A stretch of DNA of 64,000 bases from the NCBI RefSeq assembly GCF_004011695.2, contig NC_082409.1, forward strand, positions 1,984,001-2,048,000, read 5' to 3'. Source of the stretch: Ascochyta rabiei (taxonomy: Eukaryota; Ascomycota; Dothideomycetes; Pleosporales; Didymellaceae). Position 1 is the stretch's first letter. The number at the start of each line of letters is the position of its first letter. The notes beneath the pieces were generated by a model. It did not search any database and had not been told where the DNA came from. It saw only the letters and a program-made list of their open reading frames with translations. The translations under genes were made by a program, and so were the position numbers. Shown here piece by piece: positions 11,951-24,199 of this stretch.

Positions 11951-14702
11951 CTTGAAAATGTTGAGTACGCCGCAAGGCTGGCGACTGCTAACGAACGAGG
12001 ACAAAGAAAAAAGCTGCACAAGACAGTGGGCGGTTGGGGTAAGATAAGCTTGTGAATGCGGAGTAAAAGCTAGCTAGCCGTGGAACAGGAAAAGATCTGT
12101 GTCGCTTGTTCCTGGTAGTCTGATGCGTGGTCTGAGGCTGCAAACGCTCCGGGGCAACCATAATCTTATACATCGCATCCACAACCTTGCCTGAGTCATG
12201 CGTTAGTGGATGGCTTGTTGATAGACAGCTGCAGGGTGCAGGTGCAAGGAGCGCTGGGGATGGTGGCTTGGCCGACGGGTGACGGGAGTGAACGACGCGA
12301 GGATTTAGTCACCACGCCCTACCCCAATCCGCAGCCAATGATGAGAGACGCTAGTTCGGAGTTCATCGTCACAACACGCATCCTTCGAATCATTCTCGAA
12401 GAAATGCGTTCTTTGTTGTTGTCGCCTACGGCCAAAACTTGAAACGGATACGGCATGTTGTCTAGAACCACTGCTAGCTTGCATGGGGCAAGGTGGAGAA
12501 CCAGTGTTGTGATGCTCCTCATGGTGCCGCATTCAGCCTCCACAGTGTCATGACTTCAACACCAACATTGCAATTGACACGGTACGTTAAGGATTGGCGA
12601 AGCGACGCGTACTTTCATCTCGGATTCTTGACTGCCATGACTGAGCTTCCACAGCCAAGTGATAACAATAGTGCCTGGAGTTGCCCTCTAGTCCTCGTAG
12701 GTGTCGTTCAGGTTATTTCTGCCTTACACTCCGAGCTACTACTCAGAGTCACTCTGTACGTTAAGTATAAACGGGTGAGTGGAGTCGCCGTGTCACTGGC
12801 CTGCTTGCAGAGTTTTGCTTACTATGCCTTTAGGTGTTAGACTCAATAAAATCGAGTTTCAACGATCGGGGTCTGCCGATGAGCAAATTTTTCATCATCA
12901 TTGTGCAACAGGGTGGACTGCACGGTACTCAGTAACTTCAGTGTGGTGCGTGCGCTGACAGATGGATAAACGTGGTGTGGTCTGCGCGTCAAAAACATGT
13001 CTGGACGACAAGTTCGCTTCGTGGTAGGGCGCATGGCGTTCCGGGAAAGGGCGTCGCGACATTATTCAGCGGGTCCTCGAAGTGACCACTCAGCGCACGG
13101 CCTAGTATCGCTATCGCTCGAGATCGCCATGTGTCGTTGGCAACCACGAACTCCGAATCATGCATGACTGTTCTTGGTATTCCGAATGACCAAGCGTTAT
13201 TGCACCAAGTACGGTCTCGGATGATACTGAGACACTTGGAGCAATCTCAAGATTGACCCTCATCAATTAGCAATACTGTGCGTAGGAGTAGGGCGCCGCA
13301 TCTTCGGACTAGTCGATCTGCCAGTACCATCCACAGAAGAGCGAATACGCCGAACAGCTATCAGACCTCGCAGATCGCTGCATAACTCGGTGCACATAAT
13401 CCAATTGAGCCCGAGCCTAGTTGGATACTATAGTGGGTCGTGGGTTAACGTTTGCATTCTACTCCGCAATCGCGGAGAAGAGGATCTTTCTCCACGACAG
13501 TGACTCAGACACAGCAGTCAAGTTCTTTTTGTGTTTCCCAGTTAGCCTTCAAGGTTCCTGTTTCCCGTTCAGCAATGCCGTCCTTTCAACCGTACCTCAT
13601 CAACTCTACCCTCTTATGCATCTAGGTCTCTCCCAGTATGAAGTGCGTTCGGTACTATTTTCACGACTTGCTCCGCCGCGCTCCCAGCATGCCTAGTATG
13701 TTTCCTTTTCCAGGTCGCCGCGATCCCATTCGGAGGGAATTGATCGAGCTGCGTCGTCATCGCACACAATACCCTGATGCTACCGAATCTTTGCGAAAGG
13801 ACCCTTCATGGATGGATGTAGATGCCAATCATCAGTAGAATGAGAAACGCTGCTTTTCATACAGTATGCGCTGCGTAAGTAGTCTACAGATGTCGGCGGT
13901 CAATGCTAGCGATCTTGGACAACTTTCCGTTGTACCTAGAGTGCTCGACATGACGACCGTCAGCGTTCTCAAGTCAGACAGGCTCCTGGGTCTGAAGCGC
14001 TTCAGTAGCTACAGAGGGTAGTCTTGCGAGAAGCTCTCGCCAGCCATAAACGTAGATCAAATACGACTGCGTCCACACTCCAGTTTACTCCAATCTCATT
14101 CCTGAAAATTCTTCAACAAGACCTACATTACTGAGAAGCTCTGGGTGTACCTGGCTGATTAAAATGATATCATAGCCCATCATAAGATACAGAAGCGAAG
14201 AGACAAATTGGACACCATTCGAGCTGCGCACTACGTTACGGATAGCATCCTCATCGGCGCGGGATAGGCTTGGAAATGAAGGGTCATTGAGCTCGGTTGA
14301 GACCTGGTCGAGTCGAGCTGAGAATGGCAGACAGCTGTCCGTGATTCCATCGTGTAGCCATCGAATACTGGTGTCGAATTTCTTCGAAAAAATGAACAGG
14401 AATGGAAGGGATAGGATACCTGAGCATCAAAATGCCATCCTCAGCTGATGATATGCTGTCGAGGTGCTGATGCTTATACTTATGCATGTATGTGCACGTG
14501 CAAGGTAATAAAGATAGCAAGCGTGCTTGTCTAAGAAGGTGCTCTGTACAGTGGGGCCCGGCTAAGCTTAATACAGCATAGTCTGCTAGGTGAGCCATGT
14601 GTCCCCGCTATCGACACATCGCTACGACTCGTAAGATCGCATACAAAAAGCTTGTCTTTGTTCATCGCCTCTCTTCCATCGCAGTACCGCGACATAGACG
14701 AT
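11951..14702. other. 2.75 kb divergent intergenic region
   Basis: Lies between the starts of the arrestin-like gene (-) and the iminopeptidase gene (+). Only short frames are present, such as 12493-12840 and 13421-13838 on the plus strand, with no domain. Nothing resembling a tRNA was seen. Confidence 0.4.
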
Positions 14703-15844
14703 ATGGCACAAGCACCGCAAACGACAGGCTTCGAGCATGATGATGCCTGGGACGCTAATTGGCTGAGGGTTGACGATACGCATGAGCTTTACTACGAGCA
14801 GTACGGAAAGCGAGATGGAAAAGCGGGTATGAACTACACCGAACAACATTTGACGTCAACAACCAACTGAGTCTGTGTATAGCAATCTATCTGCATGGCG
14901 GACCTGGGGGTCATACCTCCAAACCGAACTCAGCATTCTTTAACCCAGAGCATTACCGCGTAGTCTTGCTTGACCAGCGCGGATGCGGAAAGTCACGTCC
15001 AAATGCCAGTACTATCAACAACACAACTTGGCACTTAGTTTCCGACATCGAAGCCCTCAGGAAACATCTCGGCATTACGAAGTGGCACGTAGTCTTTGGA
15101 GGTTCTTGGGGTTCGACACTGGCCCTAGCATACGCCCAAACACATCCGTCATCTGTTGGCTCGCTGGTCCTACGCGGCATCTTCGCAGTTCGCGAGCTCG
15201 AGCTAAAGTGGACGATGAACCCCGGCGGAGCAAGCACCCTCTTCCCCGACCATTTCGACGAGTTTATCAACTTCTTGCCCGCAGAGGAACGCGCCGATCA
15301 CGTCGCTTCGTACCACAAGCGTCTGATGTCTGATGATGAGAGTATCAGCCATCCAGCTGCGAGAGCTTGGAACAAGTGGGAGGTTTCTATCAGCACTCTG
15401 TATCCCAATGTCAAGGGGCTGGCCCAGCTCGATGATGCCTCGTACAACCTGGCACATGCACGAACAGAGGCGCATTACTTCCAACACAAGGCGTGGCTAG
15501 AGGAAGGCCAATTGTTGAAGCAGGAGAACATCGACAAGATTCGACACATCCCCAGTACAGCTCCCCACTATTAGAGTCTTTGAAGGCGATGCTGACAATG
15601 TGCGTAGCAACTATCGTACAAGGCCGCTACGACGTCGTATGCCCGCCCATCACGGCCTGGGAATTGCACAAGGCTTTCCCCGAATCCAAGTTGCACTATA
15701 TTGCTGATGCTGGACACAGCGCAACAGTGAGTCTACCCTTTGTCCGACAGCCGGCGAGCGATGTGTGCTAATATCCAGCAGGAGCCAGGAACGAAAAAGA
15801 AGCTCATTGAGGTCTGTGAGGAGTATGCAGATCTTTCCATCTAG
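14703..15844 (+). CDS. Proline iminopeptidase (peptidase family S33)
   Basis: Four exons, 14703-14826, 14883-15554, 15608-15726 and 15782-15844, give 325 residues, normal for the family. The enzyme removes N-terminal proline from peptides and is usually cytosolic; no signal peptide is seen. The oxyanion-hole motif HGGPGG (46-51) is present, as are DQRGCGKSRP and the nucleophile elbow GGSWGS with Ser116. The acid aspartate sits in GRYDVVCPP and the catalytic histidine in DAGHSA, both near the C-terminus, completing the triad. Introns are 56, 53 and 55 nt. Intron 3 could end at either of two adjacent AG acceptors three bases apart (CAGCAG), which would add one glutamine. The call is secure; the last exon is short but reads in frame to a stop. 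Confidence 0.93.
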
Positions 15845-18800
15845 CCGAGACGCGGACTTGAGGGGTGCAAGGTCTGACTGAGATCTGTCGAGCGCCAACC
15901 AGGCGTACGAAGAACGGAAAACAATGCTTGTGGAGGGAACTGAAAACGTGTAAGCAGCGGATCTGAGCAAGTGTTGGCTTTTTTTCGTTCATGTTCTATT
16001 GTGATCAGCCTCTTGATTGAGTCTCAATGATCTGACTGGCAACCTGTGCCGATTCCCATGACCCCCGGCTTAGACAGTAAAGAATACTTGTCGCTCGACA
16101 CCTTCTGCAGAGTAAGTCGAAATCACGTAATTTGCTTCGATTTCGGCAAAGTTCTACAGCAAGTGTATGTCAGCAGCCAAGTGTCGATCGCAGTCAAACC
16201 GGCCGCTCAGCACTAGCCTTATCCCCGGCGACAGGGGAGGAGTCCACGTCATGTTCGTAACAATGCTGTTATCCCAAAAGCATTGGCGAACGATCATGTA
16301 TACAGAGATCTGGGTGGTGGCGCGGATCGGGCGTCGACGTGCTCCGGTTTTGAGGTGGTTCAGAGCAGGATGAGAGTGCGGCAATCCAGGACGTGTCAAT
16401 GACAAAAATGGTTTGGTGAGTATCACTGATACTCTCAGGGAGGCAAGGAAGAATTCAACCGCACATCATGCCGTTGCAGGTTAGGTGGCGCAGTAAAGCT
16501 AGTTACTTACATCAAAAACTTCTCTTTAAAATCGAATCAGCGTAGCCACTCGATCCACTCCGGACTCACACAATATCGCTACGGGGCGCTGTGACCATTC
16601 AAATCGCCCTCCCCTTATAGGCAGACACCCCCACCTGAACGAGTGGAAACCAACTATCCTCATTCAGTGACTTTGCGTTGGCTCGAGTACAAGGGGGGTG
16701 CCTGAACGGAGTAGAAACACGAGTCGCTTGCACTGAGCACCTAGTGATCTTTTACAAGAAGAAGACCCCGGCTGCGGCAAATCGTATTTCTACTCCGTTC
16801 AGGCACCCCCCCCCCCCCCCCCTTTGTACGCCTGGAGGTGTCCCCACGCTTTTGGTGCCTCCGAAAGAGCCCAATACAATGTTGTCTCAATGCTACCCCT
16901 GCACAGAAAGTAGCCATGCATACGCTAGAGGTCAAGGAATCTTCAGCGGGCCACCAAGCCGGATAGGCAGTTCCCGGTCAGTCAAGTAAGCCGATTTGAA
17001 CCCCACAGCTTCGTGAACAGTATGGAGGACAGAGTAACAATGTGAGAGACACATCTGCAGGAAGTCCACTGTCTACGATCGGTGAAGGTGGAGGTCAAAA
17101 ACAGCTTCATGCAGCCGTACTTAGTAGGAAGATTGTATGCGAGGTGTAGACCGCCTCAAGAACCCATTCTGAGCGACCGACCGTCATGTGGTCATCCCGT
17201 CAACGCAAGGTTGGATCGCTATCAGGTCTAGATGATATCGCAATCCAGTGAAGCCCAGTAGCTGCAGAATCCTCGATATTCGAGGCATTCGAATTGCTGT
17301 GCTGCAACTTCCCAGTCATTCGAGGTGTCGGAGGCCAGCGAATTATTCGTTTGAAAGCATTGGATGCCCAGTACCAGAGCCGCACCCGGCATGCAGAACT
17401 GCAGACCAACTCTTATCAGGGGCGCGCGTCTGCAAAAGGCCCAGGTGGCAGTCATGGGACTAGTCGAGAAGGGACATCAAGATGGCCAATCCCAAGACAC
17501 AGCAAGCTCGGCAACGAGGATACGAAAGAAACCGGGCCGGGTAACGGGTAAATCGGCTTGCATATAGCATTGAGGATGGATAGCAGTGGGCGTGGTCACT
17601 ACGAAGCCGTTCTGCACCGCGACGCTGCGCCGCATCGCCGAGCTTTGGCTTCGAAAAGGTTCACCGGCGACGGTGGGGGTGCGCAAGGTGTACGTGAAGC
17701 GTCGGCGTAAGGTCGAAATCGATCATAGTTGCAGATGCAGTGCCTGGCTGGAGGTCGTGAACGGTAGAAGTTGAGCCGCTCTCACCGACGAACGTGTACA
17801 GTTTTGAGTGAAGAGAAGGGGAAAGCAGTGTCGAAAGAGCGGTGTTGACCCAAGGCGCTAGCATGCACCATTGCTGATGAAGATTAGTGCCTTTGGTGAC
17901 GTATCATAGCGGCATATGCAACACCAGGCAACATCAGGCATGCATCCACTACGTTGAGCATACCAGCAATCACTGCTAATGACTCAGGCATGCACTTTCC
18001 CAAAGTTTGGATGCACATGCATCTGCAGGTGGTCACGAGAGACGGACCATGGCCTCATGATGGAGAATGGGCGTCAGGCTTGGATAGTGATTAGGCGAGG
18101 CAGACTTGGGCGTTTGTAGAAAGAGTAAGCCGTGTTGCTGCATGCTCGGATTGGAACGCTGAAAACCATAGAAGTAAAACAAGAGAATAGACGATCCAGT
18201 CCAGCACCTTGTTAACGAATGCTCGCGGCCACATATGCCATGTGCTGTTGTGCATATATCGATGTGATTCGTACGTGCCAAGTATGGCTTTCGCGTGCAA
18301 TTTGTCCCTTTGCCAACGCTCAGTTCCCATTTCATGTCATCATGCTCAGTGACATGTCCCAAACTCCAGCCTAATGCGTGTACGTTATGACCCCAAAAGA
18401 AAACGATATCCAAAGGTGCTGCCCATTTTTGCATCAAGAGACCGGCTCGAGGAAGCGAATAGCGTTCGTGAATACTTGAGAATGTGAGGTGTGCGAGCGT
18501 CGTCATGACACGTATGGTGATGTGTCCGCAATGACCGCCGCGATGGTGACGGTGTGTACACCTGTACTCGTTCCCGGAAGACGAGACTGTATGCTGGGAG
18601 CTTCATCATGCTCGATGGCCACTGTGTAGGCTACAGGCATAGCCTACAAGAACCGTCTTTTCCTGTACCATATGGCCGCGTTGCCCATGAGCTACACAAG
18701 GATCGATGGCGTGCTTGTGATAGAGGCATCGGCAGACAGAGTATCGCTCAACCACTTGGTAGCACATTGTGGTAGCGAACAAGCACAAGCTGTTGACTCG

Positions 18801-20620
18801 AGGCCGTGACTTGTCTCAAAGGAAGCGAAGATGATGGTAGAATCAGAAACCTAACAGTGCAGGTGAAACGACGTGGTAGAGATGGAGGTTGAAGTGAACT
18901 GTGTTTGATCGAGAGGCGAGACCCGTGGGTAGTGAGAACCTAGCATATATAATGGAGACATCAAGGACAAAGGAGAAGACAAGCCCGTGTGGGTCATACA
19001 CAGAAGGCATCTTCGAACTTCTGCAGGTCCGTAAGGCAACGGTAGTCCATTAGCAGATCAGGTGCATAGTCAGCACCGGCTGCTACTAAGACGGGACTGT
19101 CGAGCGGAACTAGCACAGCCCTAAACTCAGTTACTGGACGTGCGGACGGTTTGGTAGGGCTACTGGCCGTAACAGAGATAGGGTGATTCTGTGCTCAGAG
19201 GCTCTTCAACTGTGGCCCAGGCTTCCTATTGGCCCGCGCGCTAGGTCGTATAATCTGCCACAATTCTTCCCAAGGAGAGTCGTGTATTCGGAGGGTCCAC
19301 GCATCACTTGAGAGGACGCACATGGACACGTGTCTGAAAAGAGCGAATGACGGTACCAGGCACCCCTGCTTTCACTGCGACATGGGGCTCATGGTGTGGT
19401 GATAATGCAAATGTTGCTAATCTTTAGCGGAGTTGCGCGGTGAGCCTGCGCACGAGTGAGATCGAGTCTGACGAATACTTCATTGCACGCGCCATGACGA
19501 ACGGAGCTGGTGTTGGGTTCGGAAAACGTTAGCGAACGCACGGAAGGAGCCGAGATCGGTATCATGACGATTGTGTGAGGTGCTCGAGGGTTGGTTGGTG
19601 CGCATGTGGTCGCTTGCATACCCTGCTGCTTTATAATTGGCAACAGCTACTTGAGCCTCTGTCAACATACAAAGCTTGGGAGATCTTGTTCTCTCAAGTT
19701 GCTGCGATATCTTGTGACAATACCAACATTGACTTCGGCTCACGGCCGACACTTTGTTACCCCTAAAGGTCTCTGTGCCTAGAGGGGGAAGATGCTCCGT
19801 TGACCGTCAGGACACCGAGAAGCCGAGTATTGCCCACCATCTGCGCTTCAACGCATGAGTCATGGCCAGTATATCGGAATTCCCGAAGAGCCACAATACC
19901 CATGTGTATGCCACCCGCCCAGCTATTGCCAAATGAGGGTGATTGCGGACGACCGCCGGCTAATTGATTGCGGCACACCGCCCACAGCACCCGCCATCGT
20001 TCACGTATGTCACTAGCGCCAATCCGATACCATGTTACATGCTCGCTTTAGTTTAGTAAACACGCGCAGCTTTGTGCTTACACAACGTTAGGCTGTCTAC
20101 AACTGCGTGCTGACTGGCAGATAGCCTCCGTGCAGTACAAGCGCCGCTGCAGCCCTATGCAATGTCCCCAGACCTGGAACCACGTGGCAGCGGTCTAGGA
20201 ATCGGTCAAGCGTATGCAGAGATTACGGCGTGTAGTATTCGGTCAAGATAAGCGTCTTCATCCATCCACCCCAGAGGCACAGCAATGCTTAGGCGGCTCT
20301 TCGGGGAGTGGATTTATGTTGCCTTCTTGATGTGGGTATAGTGGCTTTTTAAGTGGATACTAGGAGAGCAGATGAATGGGTAGGTAGGAAGATAGATAGA
20401 TAGACGAGCGAGTGTAAGAAGTGGAGAGCTAAGTAGTGACAGTTTCAAAATCCCTATATTGTTTACGTTCTTACATACTATCAGATAAGAATGACAAGGA
20501 AAGGGGGACACTGAGACGCATTTATCGTTTGTAGGAGTCAGTAGGTAAAATTCCAACGATCTAAGAGTGAGCACACAAAACGAACTAGATTCGAGTTTTA
20601 CAAACACACAACCGATCTCT
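15845..20620. other. 4.8 kb gene-poor region
   Basis: The longest gap in the window. It holds many frames of 60-180 codons but no recognisable domain or exon chain. A minus-strand frame at 17661-17864 has a protein-like composition but no relatives I know. The inverted repeat with a C-tract at 16687-16829 is the only distinct structure. Base composition is not extreme, so it is not an obvious AT-rich block. Confidence 0.4.
16687..16829. repeat. Inverted repeat with C17 tract
   Basis: Left arm 16687-16717 starts GTACAAGGGGGGTGCC and ends GGAGTAGAAA. Right arm 16787-16829 is its reverse complement, except that six C pairs become a run of 17 C and AA becomes TTT next to the terminal GTAC. The loop is 69 nt (16718-16786). 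A related sequence, CCTGAACGAGTGGAAAC, lies upstream at 16633-16649 in the same orientation as the left arm. It could be a small foldback element or a cruciform site. I do not recognise a family. Confidence 0.8.
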
Positions 20621-22100
20621 TCAGCGGTGCAGAAACCCCTTCGCTTTATCCTTGGCTTGTCCAAACAGCTTCCCCCCGAACCCTTTCTCTTTCTCCGCGG
20701 GTGGTGCATCGGCAGGCGCTGGCGGCGGCTGGTTCTCAGTCTGGGACGCTGGCTTTGACGGCTGCGACGGTGGCGGCTGTTCCTGCTGTGGTGCACCAGC
20801 AGCAGCGGATTTCCCTCCAACGCTGACGATGAACAGTTTCGGGTCTCCAGCATTCACTTTTCCGGATTGATCGGCGCCCGAGTTGGGCTGGACGTCGTCG
20901 TAGGCGAAGGCGTAGCCCTTGTTGTCGACGTTGTGCTCGTGCACGAGCCGCGCGTAGTGGTTCGTAGGATCGCGTGTGTAGAAGGTCGATGGCTGGCTGG
21001 GGTGTTCTTCTGTTTCGGTGATGCTGCTCCGTACGAATGCGGCTGCGAGGCGGGGAATGATGGCGTTGCGCGCTGGGGATTGGCCGGTGGTGAAGGGCCC
21101 GGAGTTGCAGCCTAGGATGTCGGCTGTGTTGGGCTTGTCGAATACCTCGTCGCCAATCCGCAGCTTGCCTGAGGAGGTGATGTGGCCTTCTAATACACCG
21201 GGGCCGGCTTGCGTGTCGACTTTGCATTTGCAGTTGGAGTACTTGTCCCATACTTCGTCGACGAGGGGCTCGAAGTAGCCGTCAAAGCTCGCTCCGACTG
21301 CATCGCCGTGCGTTGCGTTCAAGATCCGGAGGTTCTGGCCGTTCTCGTTGACTACAAGCTTGTCCCATGGCCGTCCGTCTTTCTTGGCTTGTTCTCGTAG
21401 GGAGTCGGCCATGCGGTCTAATCCATCAGGGCGCATGCCAGCGACATGCTGCTCCTCTCCGCTCTGCTGCTGCAAGCTGATGGCAATCGGAATCTTTGGC
21501 ACGAAATCTACATAAGAGATGTTGGCATATAGTTGTGCGTCGTTGAGCGTGAATTCTGCAAAGCCAAAGTTCACGCCATGGTTAGGATCACTAGGATTCA
21601 GCACTGAAGGTTCGACCAACGCCGGTCCGCCAGGGTTCAACAGGAAGGTGAGCTTGCCGTCAACTATCCAGATACGCCCGCCAGCAATCTGTGGGATGGT
21701 GATGTTCGTCGTGTTGCCTGGAGCGCCTAATGGAATTGCGCAGTCCTCTTGGAGAGAGGACCCAATGTCTTTCACTTCGGTGGGGAAGTAAAGGTCCTGG
21801 CCATTGGCTTTGAGAAGACATCTCTTGCCACCATGTTTAATGGCAACGCCAGTCTATCTGGACAATTAGACGCTAGTCTCTCGTTCTGGAGTATGCTGGA
21901 CTGACCACGTAGGCGTGAATGTTCTCCGAATCGGAGTCGTTCTTGAGCGCGATTTGTAGTGATTCTGGCATGTCTTTTAGTTTTATGCAAGGAACTGTAG
22001 GGGGGAAAAGTACCTTTGCTGTTGTGAGATCGCTGTGTTGAGGGTTGGCAAGCCGGTTTGCATTGGCGAACGTCATCGGGGTCTCGCTAGGAGGACCCAC
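20621..22100 (-). CDS. GH64 beta-1,3-glucanase-like protein
   Basis: Two exons, 21906-22100 and 20621-21853, with a 52 nt intron (21854-21905, donor GTCAGT), give 475 residues from the first Met; a start at 21971 would give 432. Family GH64 enzymes cut laminarin-type beta-1,3-glucan. Recognisable blocks in order are LQIALKNDSDSENIHAYV, LQEDCAIPLGAPG, PQIAGGRIW, LTFLLNPGGPALVEPSV, FGFAEFTLNDAQLYANISYV and, near the end, NHYARLVHEHN with YAFAYDDVQPN. No signal peptide is visible at either start, which is unusual for a glucanase. The family domain is followed by a Pro/Gln-rich linker and a lysine-rich amphipathic tail (GGKLFGQAKDKAKGF). The role could be intracellular or in the wall by an unconventional route; I cannot tell. 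The domain call is firm, the start uncertain. Confidence 0.85.
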
Positions 22101-22387
22101 TTGTTTTGTTGGCGTTGTTATCGCAACTACAAGGCGTATCTGATTCTGGGACCAACGAGGGATACTCCAAGACGAGCTTCAGGTAAAGTTTGTGATTTGA
22201 CGTGTTGAACAAGTGGTTTGAACGCAAGCTACAAAGCAAGTGGTATACCGCTAACAACACCCCATCCGTGAACACGGTGCACCTGACCAATGCTGCAAAC
22301 CTGCAAGCATTTGTTACTATCCAACGCCTTACTATGCTGTTACGTTTCCGGTTGTCCAATACCGTGAGCTTGACATAGCCTTCGAAT

Positions 22388-23850
22388 CTACTTGCCACCG
22401 AGCTCACTCTCAAGATGCTGTGCATGCGTTAGCCCTGTACCACGACGTCATGTTCGCGTTGGACACTTACCGACCACTCTGGGATATTCCGTATTTGCTG
22501 CCACATGAAGCGCTCCAACCGCCCTGCCGCCTTTGCATACGGAGTACTCTCGTTGTTGTACTTTCTGCAGTTGTCGAAGATGAGCTTGGCGTCGCGGATG
22601 AAGTCCTCAGGTGTTGGGTAGAGGTCCTTCTCATGCTTCTCCTCCATGGTGGCCAGGTCCATGGGTTCCTTGATGACATCGTAGTAGTCGAGGACCTCGT
22701 CTTTGTTGACGGGCTGCTGGAACGGCCAGGCGTTGGAGTTGTTTTGCATGTCGTTGAGCAGGTGGAGAAGCTGGTTGTAGTTCGGTCCGTGGCGGGGCGC
22801 GCGAGCCAGTTCGTCCATGACGGGACTCCAGCCGGAGTTCTTGATAGCGGGTATGGTGAGAGGATCAATCTGCTTGACCTCCCCTTTCGCCCATTGAACG
22901 GGAGGCTGATGGACCTGGAAGGATTTGGAGACGGCACGAATTTTGGCGTTGACACATTCTTTCTGCTTGAGCAGCATGCGGCCGCTCTCCAGGTAGCGGA
23001 TCTTGGGCACCATGCTGCACTGCATGATCGTGCCGCCTTCATAGTCCTTGATGTAGCCCATCCAGCGCCGCTTCTCGAGCGTGATTTCCTTGGTGAAGCC
23101 TTGCTTCTTGAAGTAGCCAATGGCGTAGTTGTCGGCGTAGGTTAGGAAGTGCATGACGTCTGAGGTGGCCTTGACGTAGTCCTTGAGATGCGACATGAGA
23201 TGGGCGCCGTAGCCTTTGACTTGCTGGTCCGAGGAGATTGCGCAGAAGACAATCTCGGCGAACTGGCCCTTGTCGAAGGGGCGGTAGGTGATGCCGCCGA
23301 CGACTTCGAGAGGCTTCTTGACGATGGCGATGCTCAGATGAGTGCGGTCGTAGACGAGACGAGCGATGTAGTCTTTGGGCATCTTGGGCAGCTGCTTCTG
23401 GAATATGCACTTGAGCCCGGTTAGGATGATGGTGCTCTCACGCTGGCCGTCATTGTTGACGACACGGAACTCGATCTCTCCCTCGCGCTCTTCGATGACG
23501 GCGGGCTTCTCGGGGAAGGGCACGATGCGCTTGACAGGGGGCGCGGGAGCTTCGTCTACGTGTGCGTCTGCGTCGGACGAGGGGCTCTGCTTTGCGCGCT
23601 TAGGGGAGCCGCCAGTGGCCTCGGTGGTCGCTTTGCGCTTGGCTGGGGAGGGCGAGTCAGCATGACGTGCGGTGGCAGCTTGTGCTTTCAGGTGGCGCAG
23701 GGGGATATCTGGCGACGAGGGCAGGGCAAATGCAGGCGCAGGTGGCGCCCTGCGCACAGGCGTTGCAGGCTCGGCTGGTGGTGGTGGTGACGAGCTGTAG
23801 CCCACGGCCTCGCGCACGCGGCCCAGTGCCCGCTCGTTGCGAGTCGCCAT
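22388..23850 (-). CDS. GCN5: Histone acetyltransferase GCN5 (SAGA/ADA subunit)
   Basis: Transfers acetyl groups from acetyl-CoA to lysines of histone H3 within SAGA-type coactivators. Two exons, 22471-23850 and a 30 nt last exon 22388-22417, separated by a 53 nt intron, give 469 residues. After a Pro/Ala-rich N-terminus of ~120 residues comes the GNAT domain (about 125-285). The catalytic glutamate is Glu199 in [10 protein letters not shown], and the acetyl-CoA loop is [22 protein letters not shown] closes the fold. A bromodomain follows (about 365-460), including [19 protein letters not shown] and the acetyl-lysine asparagine region [11 protein letters not shown]. The tiny last exon restores the expected ending IPEWSHLE; without splicing the frame runs into unrelated residues. 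It shares a divergent promoter with OST5. Confidence 0.97.
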
Positions 23851-24199
23851 GGTTGCGTGGACGCGCAGACGGGCGCTGTGGAAGGGTGCGACTCACCTTC
23901 GTCCGTGGCCGCCATGTTTGCGGTGCTGCCGAATACAGAAGTCCGCCGTTGGTCGCGACTGCCGTGTTGTGTTGGTGGTGGACGTGAACATGAGCGGGAA
24001 CATGAACGGGGACATGAACATGAACATGAACATGAACCTGAACGTGAGCGGGCATGTCGGGGAAGGCGGGACGCGGAGGTGTCGCACAGGCCAATCAACG
24101 CCGACCAGCCTGCGCGGCCGTTGAGAGGACACCTGCGCAGCTTCACGACAGTTGCAGCCAGCAGCCCAGCAGCCCAAGCAATCTCCACTCCACTGCACC
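23851..24199. promoter_or_regulatory. Divergent GCN5/OST5 promoter with hexamer repeat
   Basis: This 349 bp region separates the two start codons and must hold both promoters. At 23985-24044 it contains about eight copies of a degenerate hexamer of the ATGAAC type (AACATGAACATGAACATG and variants). No TATA box is obvious. Role of the repeat unknown. Confidence 0.6.
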
